The position numbers were made by a program, and so were the translations under genes. DNA of 8,657 nt. Origin: DAOUAJ01 sp034433615. Its GTDB lineage: Bacteria > Chloroflexota > Anaerolineae > DUEN01. Of the stretch, positions 1 through 4,939 are shown piece after piece. Every line of letters starts with the position of its first letter. The stretch's first letter is position 1. Under the pieces are notes generated by a model that saw only the letters and a program-made list of their open reading frames with translations, did not search any database and was not told the DNA's origin. The DNA is taken from NCBI GenBank assembly GCA_034433615.1, contig DAOUAJ010000095.1, forward strand, positions 1 through 8,657. Reading direction: 5' to 3'.

Positions 1-620
1 ACTTTTACCATCTTTTTCCTCCTTCGTTCCGGGGGAGCCATGAGGCTGACCTCTGCGTACAGTGGCAATAGCCGGGTCCGTAGCTGCTTTCTGGCCTTGT
101 GCAGGCGGCCCTTCACCGCCGCGACTGAGATGTCCAGAATGGCGGCGATCTCTTGCAGGCTCAACTGCTCGTAGTAGAACAGGAATACGGCTTCCCTGTT
201 CTTTGGCGAGAGGGTATTGACAGCTTTCAGCACAAGTTCGTGCAGTTCGCGTTGCTCTGCTATAGCCTGAGGTTCCGGCAGCCCATCGGAGAACGGGATC
301 GCGTCGAAGCGCAGGCCGCCGGCCAGGGCCTCCCAGGAGAAGAAATCCGCCTTCTGGTTGCGACGGTAGCTTCGGCAGACGTTCAGCACGATGCCGTAGA
401 GCCAGCTCCTGAATCGCCCGTCATCGCGCAGATGGCTGAGCGAAAGGTACGCCTGCAGCACCGCCTCCTGTACCAGCTCGTGGGCGATCTCCTCGTTCGC
501 CACCAGGCGCAGCGCGATGCTCCTGGCCATCGGCTGATAGCGCTCAATCAGTTGGCCGAAAGCCTCCTTGTCGCCGGAGCGGGCCAACACCACCAGTTCG
601 TTGTCTGTTCTCTGGTCCAC
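1..620 (-). CDS. ECF-type RNA polymerase sigma factor, 3' end outside window
   Basis: Directs RNA polymerase core to a dedicated promoter set. I translated the minus strand by hand; 206 codons are visible and the frame leaves the window at base 1. Residues about 12-85 form sigma region 2 (LARSGDKEAFGQLIERY, then DDGRFRSWLYGIVLNVCRSY). Residues about 128-184 form region 4 with its helix-turn-helix (LSPKNREAVFLFYYEQLS, then LQEIAAILDISVAAVKGRLH). The start is the GTG at 620, preceded by AGGGA at about 8 nt spacing; no upstream in-frame ATG exists. After region 4 the frame continues for over 20 residues (LLPLYAEVSLMAPPERRKK and on), so a C-terminal extension or fused domain beyond the edge is possible. 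It is divergent from the DUF2085 gene. Any anti-sigma partner would lie outside the window. Family assignment is firm; regulon unknown. Confidence 0.93.
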   Translation of the reverse strand, partial: MDQRTDNELVVLARSGDKEAFGQLIERYQPMARSIALRLVANEEIAHELVQEAVLQAYLSLSHLRDDGRFRSWLYGIVLNVCRSYRRNQKADFFSWEALAGGLRFDAIPFSDGLPEPQAIAEQRELHELVLKAVNTLSPKNREAVFLFYYEQLSLQEIAAILDISVAAVKGRLHKARKQLRTRLLPLYAEVSLMAPPERRRKKMVK

Positions 621-648
621 GAGAGATCCCTGTTTGCTGATCCTTGCA

Positions 649-681
649 CCTAATAGTGGGAAAAACCGGGCAAAAAGTTAC
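649..681 (-). promoter_or_regulatory. Possible ECF-like promoter of the sigma gene
   Basis: Upstream of the sigma gene the minus strand reads GTAAC followed by a T-run (GTAAC at 681-677), and CACTATTAGG at 658-649, just before the start region. An AAC-containing -35 element is common for ECF sigma factors, and these genes are often autoregulated. The -10 match is weak and the assignment is inference only. Confidence 0.25.
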
Positions 682-743
682 CTGGCGACAGCGCAAAAGC
701 TGCCTTGGTCTCGTCGCCTCGTTACCCGTTCCTCATCCCTCTC

Positions 744-772
744 TTCCCAAAGCGGTCGGCCGGGTTTATAAT
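744..772 (+). promoter_or_regulatory. Sigma70-type promoter reading toward the DUF2085 gene
   Basis: TTCCCA at 744-749 (4 of 6 to TTGACA), a 17-nt spacer and a perfect TATAAT at 767-772. The expected transcription start is near 779, leaving a leader of about 145 nt before the DUF2085 start. That leader contains a short open frame (787-912). It lies in the 302-nt gap between the divergent sigma and DUF2085 genes. Confidence 0.55.
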
Positions 773-786
773 CTCCGTAGGAGTAT

Positions 787-912
787 ATGAGGACAATGGG
801 GATGATCGTTCTGAACGATTTTCATGGACGGCAGATTCGGCTGACTGATAGACGTTCAACAGCTTCAAACTCTGGCTCAGGAGGCGTAAGCCCTCCCGGT
901 CTGGCAGCATGA
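787..912 (+). CDS. Short leader ORF or remnant of a small Chloroflexota gene
   Basis: A 41-codon frame sits directly behind the 744-772 promoter. In-frame ATGs occur at 787, 796 and 802. An AGGAG at 779-783 is only 3 nt from the first, while GAGGA at 789-793 is 8 nt from the third. From 802 the peptide starts MIVLNDFHGRQIRLTDRR. This resembles, from memory, the N-terminus of small conserved Chloroflexota proteins that continue with a 'RW-H---HPEM' motif; here that continuation is missing and the frame degenerates into Ser/Gly/Pro-rich sequence before TGA at 910-912. The stop is 10 nt before the DUF2085 ATG, so it could act as a leader peptide. It may equally be a decayed gene or chance. Confidence 0.3.
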   Translation: MRTMGMIVLNDFHGRQIRLTDRRSTASNSGSGGVSPPGLAA

Positions 913-922
913 TGCGGAATTG

Positions 923-1765
923 ATGATGCTTACCCGTACACCAGGACACGCTTTAACGAAAGAAAGCGCCTATTCGGTCAAATGGTCGTGGACACAACGG
1001 CTGTTTCTCTCGCTGTCCCTTATCGTGATCGTGGGGATGGTGATCGCTACGCCCGGCGGCCTCCTGGACCGGGCCGACCGCGTAGGGTACGCGGTGTGTC
1101 ATCAAATCATAGCACGCACTTACGTTTTCGGCGACCGGCCGCTGCCGTTATGCGCGCGATGCAGTGGGCAATATCTGGCCGCGCTGGGCGGGCTGCTGTG
1201 GCTGATCGCGGCTGGTCGCGGCCGCGCCGGGCGGCTGCCACACTGGCCGATCACGGCCACCCTGCTGGTCTTCCTGGCCGTCTGGGGCTTTGACGGCCTC
1301 AACTCCTACCTGACCCTCTTCCCCGGCCTGCCGTACCTGTACGAGCCGAGCAATCTCCTGCGCGTGGGCGCGGGCACACTGGAGGGGATGGCGTTGGCCG
1401 GGCTGTTTACACCGTTCTTCAACTTCACTATCTGGCGCCGACCGGCCGACCAACCCACCCTGCGCGGCTGGGATGACCTGTTGAGCTGGATGATAATGTC
1501 TGCGCTGATTGTGCTGGCGGTGCACAGCCAATGGATGCCGTTGCTGTACCCGATCGCGCTCCTCAGTGTGACGGGCGTCCTGGCGCTCCTGGCGATGGTT
1601 AACGGCATGATCGTGGCTCTGGCTTTGCGACGAGACGGCATGGCTGAGACATGGCTGGATGCAGCGATGGTACTGGTGCCCGGGCTGGCACTGGCCTTGA
1701 TCGAGATTCTTGCCCTCAACCTGGCCCGCTCGGCGGTGTCGGGGTGGCTGAGGCTGCCATCCTGA
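923..1765 (+). CDS. DUF2085 family polytopic membrane protein
   Basis: 280 residues; function of the family is unknown. The DUF2085 hallmarks are clear: CHQ at residues 59-61, then PLPLCARCSGQY at 73-84 with a CxxC pair, FDGLNSYL at 123-130, and NLLRVGAGTLEGMAL at 144-158. The two cysteine motifs could bind metal, but that is not shown. Hydrophobic stretches at roughly 27-45, 82-97, 108-124, 150-168, 187-205, 207-235 and 245-268 predict six or seven membrane helices. The N-terminus is uncertain: TTG (920), ATG (923) and ATG (926) are consecutive in frame and none has a good ribosome binding site (only GCGGAA nearby). A sigma70-type promoter lies at 744-772. It shares orientation with the DUF4013 gene 134 nt downstream, which has its own promoter. 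Confidence 0.88.
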   Translation: MMLTRTPGHALTKESAYSVKWSWTQRLFLSLSLIVIVGMVIATPGGLLDRADRVGYAVCHQIIARTYVFGDRPLPLCARCSGQYLAALGGLLWLIAAGRGRAGRLPHWPITATLLVFLAVWGFDGLNSYLTLFPGLPYLYEPSNLLRVGAGTLEGMALAGLFTPFFNFTIWRRPADQPTLRGWDDLLSWMIMSALIVLAVHSQWMPLLYPIALLSVTGVLALLAMVNGMIVALALRRDGMAETWLDAAMVLVPGLALALIEILALNLARSAVSGWLRLPS

Positions 1766-1795
1766 AAGATGCGTCACCCAGGCGTCAGCTTTCTG

Positions 1796-1826
1796 CCGGA
1801 TGCCGGTATTGCCAGCCTGCATCCGG
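1796..1826. repeat. Perfect 8-bp inverted repeat overlapping the -35 box
   Basis: CCGGATGC at 1796-1803 and GCATCCGG at 1819-1826, separated by 15 nt. The pair encloses the TTGCCA -35 box (1809-1814) and reaches into the spacer of the DUF4013 promoter. The half-site centres are 23 bp apart, about two helical turns. This geometry suits an operator for a dimeric regulator. A terminator for the upstream DUF2085 gene is less likely because no T-run follows. Confidence 0.4.
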
Positions 1827-1837
1827 TCTGCTATAAT
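1809..1837 (+). promoter_or_regulatory. Strong sigma70-type promoter of the DUF4013 gene
   Basis: TTGCCA at 1809-1814 (5 of 6 to TTGACA), a 17-nt spacer and a perfect TATAAT at 1832-1837. Transcription would start near 1844, giving a leader of about 55 nt that ends in the AGAAGGAGA ribosome binding site just before the ATG at 1900. Confidence 0.75.
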
Positions 1838-1899
1838 CTTCTCATAGCTTCGCTATTCCCATCGCGGCGAGCGACCGTACTCGCTCAGAAGGAGAACTC

Positions 1900-2592
1900 A
1901 TGGACATCGGCAAGGCCTTCAGTTTCGTCTTCGAGGACCCGGAATGGGTGGTCAAAGTGGTAATCGGCGGCCTGGTGGTGCTGGGTGGCATCTTGCTCAG
2001 CCCCATCCTCATCGGATTTTTCTTCCTCTTCGTGCTGGAAGGCTACAGCATTGAGCTCTTGAAGAATGTACGGGACAGCCTGGAGCGGCCCTTGCCGCGC
2101 TGGGAGAACTGGGGTGACAAGGCGATCAAGGGGCTCAAGCTCTTCGTCATCTTCCTGATCTGGGCGATCCCGATCATCGCCGTCTCATTGGTGTCTATCC
2201 TGGTCTCTGCCATTGCAGGCGATAACCAGGATCTTGCCCCCCTGGTAGCGGTTGTCTCTGTCTGCTTTGGGTGCGTGTCCTTCTTGTGGGGCATCTTGTT
2301 GGCCGTGATTTCGCCAGCCATCTACGCCCGTTTTGCGGAGACCGGGCAGATCAGTGCCGGTTTTGAGCTTGACAAAATCCTGGCCTTCACCCGCGATAAC
2401 ATCGGCGACGTCATCATAGCGGTGCTGATCAGCCTGGTGGCCGGCCTGGTAGCCGCCATCGCGGGCATCATCCTGTGCGTCGTCGGCCTGCTGTTCACCG
2501 GCTTCTGGTCGTCGCTGGTGCAATTCCACCTGTTCGGCCAGATCGCCCGCCGTGATGCTGCCCGGCGCGCGGCTGCGCCTGTGATGGCATGA
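1900..2592 (+). CDS. DUF4013 family membrane protein
   Basis: 230 residues, a usual size for DUF4013. The family signature is visible after the first hairpin of helices: GYSIELLKNVRDS at 48-60 followed by PLPRWENWGD at 64-73. Hydrophobic segments at about 18-46, 79-106, 112-140 and 168-205 indicate an integral membrane protein with four to six helices. The C-terminus is short, basic and cytoplasmic-looking (ARRDAARRAAAPVMA). The ATG at 1900 is well supported by AGAAGGAGA 5 nt upstream and by the promoter at 1809-1837. The biochemical role of DUF4013 is not established. The gene is followed by a MITE-like element and then by a convergent operon, so it is probably monocistronic. Confidence 0.9.
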   Translation: MDIGKAFSFVFEDPEWVVKVVIGGLVVLGGILLSPILIGFFFLFVLEGYSIELLKNVRDSLERPLPRWENWGDKAIKGLKLFVIFLIWAIPIIAVSLVSILVSAIAGDNQDLAPLVAVVSVCFGCVSFLWGILLAVISPAIYARFAETGQISAGFELDKILAFTRDNIGDVIIAVLISLVAGLVAAIAGIILCVVGLLFTGFWSSLVQFHLFGQIARRDAARRAAAPVMA

Positions 2593-2642
2593 TCTTCGGC
2601 ATCAAACCCGTCAAGGGTGGACAGGTGCTCCTGAAGGGGTGG

Positions 2643-2665
2643 TGCGGAGGGAGACCCCCTCCGCA
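2643..2665. repeat. 9-bp hairpin inside the left arm of the MITE-like element
   Basis: TGCGGAGGG (2643-2651), loop AGACC, CCCTCCGCA (2657-2665): a perfect GC-rich stem. The right arm holds a related stem, GAGGGG at about 2771-2776 against CCCCTC at about 2784-2789, which is what an ancestral palindrome would give. No T-run follows, so it is not an obvious terminator. Confidence 0.55.
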
Positions 2666-2681
2666 GAATGGCTCTTTGAAG

Positions 2682-2748
2682 CCTTTTACCTGCCTGACTG
2701 GGGTCTCAAGGGGCGGGCAACCTTAGGCCCCAGTTGGCAGGTGAAAGG
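2682..2748. repeat. Central long inverted repeat of the MITE-like element
   Basis: CCTTTTACCTGCCTGACTGG (the arm runs 2682-2703) pairs with the arm at 2728-2748 (ending GGCAGGTGAAAGG) with one substitution and a small bulge. The 24-nt interval continues to pair partly (CAAGG with CCTTAG), and GAAGCC / GGGCTTG extend pairing outward. Transcribed from either side it would form a long stable stem. Confidence 0.6.
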
Positions 2749-2859
2749 GCTTGAACAAGGGGTTTCCAGAGGGGACTTCGCCCCCTCCGGACCTCCTCCA
2801 CTGAGTTTGGCGAAGGCCTGAACTACGCCGCAAGAGGGGGCTGTCCACTCTTGAACATC

Positions 2860-2892
2860 GAACCCGAAGGGTCCTAGAGATCCTTCGGGTTC
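2860..2892. terminator. Hairpin between convergent genes, possible bidirectional terminator
   Basis: GAACCCGAAGG (2860-2870) and CCTTCGGGTTC (2882-2892) form a perfect 11-bp stem with an 11-nt loop. The loop contains the TAG stop of the HAD gene (2874-2876), so one arm is coding. It lies between the convergent DUF4013 and HAD transcripts. Neither strand has a U-run after the stem, so it is not a canonical intrinsic terminator; it may instead protect 3' ends. Confidence 0.4.
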
Positions 2893-3779
2893 AACAGGAA
2901 GAGCAATCGGATAAGTTTATCCGCCTGGATGAAGTCGGGGATCAATAGATCCGCTCCAGCCTTGATTAGCCGTTGTCGTTTGCGCTCATTCCAGCCGTGC
3001 CGACGTATCTCGTCTGAAGCCACACCCAACGCCAGTGCGCCGCGCGCCTTTGCCTCGCGCATCTCCACCGGCCCATCACCTACCACCAGCAACTCGGCCC
3101 CGCGCAGGCCGTGCTCGTCCAAGATGCGCTGGATGATCCGCGCCTTGTCGTGCGCCTCAGTCTCGTCCAATGCACCATAGATCCCTCCTTTGAACAGCGA
3201 TACAATTCCCAACGCGCTCGCCTCCTCTGCCATGTAGATGTGATCGGTGCCCGATGCCAGGTAGAGGGTGACGCCACGTCCCGCCAGTATCTCCAGAAAG
3301 CGACGAGCGCCGGCGATCATCAGATCGTCCGGGCCGATCTCGCCGCGCGCCAGGCGGCCCAGCCGCTCACGCACCGGCCGCAACAGCCGTTCGTTGTAGA
3401 TCGCCTTGTACTCCCGCGCGGTGCGCGGCCGCCGGGCCAGCCCATGCCGGCGCACCGCCTCCTCCAGCCACTCCATCTGCCGGATGGTGAGGATGCCGGT
3501 GGAATGATCCACGTACTCCGCCACCTCAGCTTCGATGGCCGCTCGCCGCTCGGTCGGCACCTCCACGCCCTCGCAGATCATCTCTACCATCAACGGCCGC
3601 ATGATCCCCTCCCACCCCTGGCGGATGGTCGAGATCGTGCCGTCGAAGTCGAACAGGGCATGCCGCACGTGGCCCAAAGGAGCGGCTGGATTGAGGATTT
3701 CCAGCCAGTCGCCGGTCGCTGGTCGCCAGTCCTCAGTTCTCAGTCGCCACTTGTCAGCCAGCGGTCGTCCATCGTCCAT
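2874..3779 (-). CDS. HAD-superfamily phosphatase, last gene of the heptose-type operon
   Basis: 301 residues from ATG 3779. All HAD motifs are present: FDFDGT with nucleophile Asp44 and acid Asp46, the Ser176 motif in LYLASGTD, Lys212 in HDKARII, and Asp235 in VVGDGPVEM. A helical cap occupies roughly 55-150. With an upstream GmhA-type isomerase and an RfaE1-type kinase, the likely substrate is a heptose phosphate or bisphosphate, but this is not the compact ~190-residue GmhB type, so the substrate is inferred. The N-terminus is doubtful: residues 1-25 are encoded by a 7-bp repeat and show Trp every seven residues (W11, W18, W25), while the catalytic fold starts at about V38, where an in-frame GTG (3668) is an alternative start. 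ATG 3779 has only AAAGG 9 nt upstream. The better-placed ATG at 3817 is out of frame. Confidence 0.85.
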   Translation of the reverse strand: MDDGRPLADKWRLRTEDWRPATGDWLEILNPAAPLGHVRHALFDFDGTISTIRQGWEGIMRPLMVEMICEGVEVPTERRAAIEAEVAEYVDHSTGILTIRQMEWLEEAVRRHGLARRPRTAREYKAIYNERLLRPVRERLGRLARGEIGPDDLMIAGARRFLEILAGRGVTLYLASGTDHIYMAEEASALGIVSLFKGGIYGALDETEAHDKARIIQRILDEHGLRGAELLVVGDGPVEMREAKARGALALGVASDEIRRHGWNERKRQRLIKAGADLLIPDFIQADKLIRLLFLLNPKDL

Positions 3780-3790
3780 TGTCCATCGCC
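3707..3790. repeat. Twelve degenerate 7-bp repeats across the HAD start
   Basis: On the plus strand the tract divides into twelve heptamers: AGTCGCC, GGTCGCT, GGTCGCC, AGTCCTC, AGTTCTC, AGTCGCC, ACTTGTC, AGCCAGC, GGTCGTC, CATCGTC, CATTGTC, CATCGCC. The core resembles RGTCGYC. It covers the annotated ATG of the HAD gene and the codons for about 24 residues. Because 7 is not a multiple of 3, any gain or loss of one unit changes the reading frame. Confidence 0.75.
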
Positions 3791-3817
3791 TTTCGCTGTC
3801 TCGCTCCAGGGAGTCAT
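3740..3817 (-). other. Well-placed but out-of-frame start overlapping the kinase stop
   Basis: ATG at 3817 overlaps the kinase TGA as ATGA and has GGAGG exactly 7 nt upstream, the best initiation site at this junction. Its frame (MTPWSETAKGDGQW, continuing) stops after 25 codons at TGA 3742-3740, inside the heptamer tract. It is offset by 38 nt (2 mod 3) from the HAD start at 3779. Adding one heptamer, or losing two, would join it to the HAD frame. It could be an ancestral start, a switchable one, or a leader that allows reinitiation at 3779. Confidence 0.5.
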
Positions 3818-4857
3818 GAGGCTACCTCCGCCTGCCGGGCCAGCGCCAGCCGCTCCCTCAGCTCCTCAGGCGAGGCAGTGCCGGTCTGGTTGAGCTTCTC
3901 CACCACCACCGCCGCGGCCAGGTTGCCCAGGCCACCCGCCTCTTCCAGGGTGGCCCCGGCTGCCAGCGCCGCGCCCAGCGCCGCCAGAAACGCGTCGCCG
4001 GCGCCCACGATGTCCAACGGCGGGCGCACCGGTGCAGCCGGCAGGTGAATGACCCCCTCTTCCCGGCAGAGCAATGCGCCGTCAGCTCCGATGGTGACAA
4101 AGCAGGCTCGCCCTGCCTGGCGAGCCAGGGCCTGCCCCATCGCGGCTATCGCAGCGTGGTCAAAGGAGCCGGCCTGGCCAGGAACCATCGCCTGGGCCAG
4201 CTCCAGCTCATTGGGCTTGAGGATCATCGCCCGAAAGTCGGCGATGTGCTTGCGTGAATCCGCCACGAACGGACGCTGCGGCTCGGCGGCGGCCAGCTCG
4301 ATGAGCGCGGCGCGCACACGCGACGTGACCACGCCTGGGTCCAGTTGGTCACCGATGACGACCGCGTCCGCGTCAGGCATCGCGGCGCGTAGCGCCGCGA
4401 TCACGGCATCTTCCAGATCGGCCGGCAGCGGCGTGAAGTCCTGGAAGTCAAGCCGGCTGTCCTCCTGTTGGACGCCGCCGTAACCGCGACGGATGGGCTT
4501 GATGTACGTGGGGGTCGTGCGCTGGGGCGAGCGGAGGACGGCGGTGGTGTCAATGCCGCGAGCTATCAGCTCACGTGTCAGGATGTCGCCGCGCCAGTCC
4601 TGCCCCAGCACGCCGATGGCCTGGACCCGCCCGACTCCCAGCGCGGCCAGATTGGCCGCCACGTTGGCGGCGCCACCGGGGCTGTAAGCCTCGGCCACGA
4701 TGGGCAAGGGGAAGCGCGGCGTCTCTCGTGACAATTCTGAGCGGGTCATATCGGCGTACCAGTAGGCGTCCAGGCAAAGGTCGCCGATGAGCAAAACGCG
4801 CGCGTTCCGCATCGCGCTCAGCAAGGTCTCCAAGCGGTCGAAGGTCAAGATGTTCAT
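3814..4857 (-). CDS. rfaE1: RfaE1/HldE-like PfkB-family sugar kinase
   Basis: 347 residues, equal to the kinase half of HldE without the nucleotidyltransferase half. In HldE this domain phosphorylates D-glycero-D-manno-heptose 7-phosphate at C1. Visible features are a ribokinase-type N-terminus (VLLIGDLCLDAYWY, 21-34), substrate glycines GGAANVAANLAALG (61-74), SRLDF (134-138, like the RLDFE of HldE), LKPNE (213-217), TIGADG (255-260) and the PfkB signature GAGDAF (285-290) with catalytic Asp288. NLAAAVVVEKLNQTGTASPEE near the C-terminus also matches HldE closely. The start at 4857 has GAGG 8 nt upstream. It lies 79 nt after the isomerase fusion, and its stop overlaps an ATGA start at the next junction. 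Kinase class is firm; heptose as substrate is supported by the neighbours. Confidence 0.88.
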   Translation of the reverse strand: MNILTFDRLETLLSAMRNARVLLIGDLCLDAYWYADMTRSELSRETPRFPLPIVAEAYSPGGAANVAANLAALGVGRVQAIGVLGQDWRGDILTRELIARGIDTTAVLRSPQRTTPTYIKPIRRGYGGVQQEDSRLDFQDFTPLPADLEDAVIAALRAAMPDADAVVIGDQLDPGVVTSRVRAALIELAAAEPQRPFVADSRKHIADFRAMILKPNELELAQAMVPGQAGSFDHAAIAAMGQALARQAGRACFVTIGADGALLCREEGVIHLPAAPVRPPLDIVGAGDAFLAALGAALAAGATLEEAGGLGNLAAAVVVEKLNQTGTASPEELRERLALARQAEVAS

Positions 4858-4880
4858 GGTCGGGGCCTCGCTGCTTTTGT

Positions 4881-4939
4881 GGACGGAGGACGCAGGGAGA
4901 TCGGCGCGTTCGCCCTCTGTCTTTCGTCTCTGGTCATCA
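4881..4939. repeat. Second degenerate heptamer tract at the isomerase/kinase junction
   Basis: Two short runs with 7-bp period flank the centre of the 79-nt intergenic gap: GGACGGA, GGACGCA, GGGAGAT (4881-4901) and GTCTTTC, GTCTCTG, GTCATCA (4919-4939). The last unit contains the TGA stop of the isomerase fusion (4937-4939). The style matches the larger tract at 3707-3790. With only three units each, chance is possible. Confidence 0.4.

Larger units (their letters stand above)
2611..2854. mobile_element. MITE-like fold-back element with terminal inverted repeats
   Basis: The ends are TCAAGGGTGGACAG (2611-2624) and CTGTCCACTCTTGA (2841-2854), matching as inverted repeats at 13 of 14 positions. 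Inside, the left arm aligns with the reverse complement of the right arm over most of its length, with about 30 extra nt on the right, so the 244-bp unit is one imperfect palindrome. Immediate flanks carry a near-direct repeat, CATCAAACCCG (2600-2610) and CATCGAACCCG (2856-2866), as expected of an old 10-11 bp target duplication. No transposase frame is present; open frames inside lack family features. The mobilising enzyme and the family are unknown. Confidence 0.6.

Noticed and set aside
153..653. 166-codon plus-strand open frame over the sigma factor
   Set aside because: It is antisense to a clear ECF sigma factor with both region 2 and region 4 and shows no family features of its own.
722..949. 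75-codon minus-strand open frame between the divergent genes
   Set aside because: It overlaps the DUF2085 start and a sigma70-type promoter on the other strand and has no conserved features.
2639..2821. 60-codon plus-strand open frame between DUF4013 and HAD
   Set aside because: It lies wholly inside the fold-back element, is made of its hairpin sequences and has no plausible ribosome binding site.
3111..3893. 260-codon plus-strand open frame over the HAD gene
   Set aside because: The minus strand carries all four HAD motifs; this frame is an antisense by-product and also crosses the heptamer tract.
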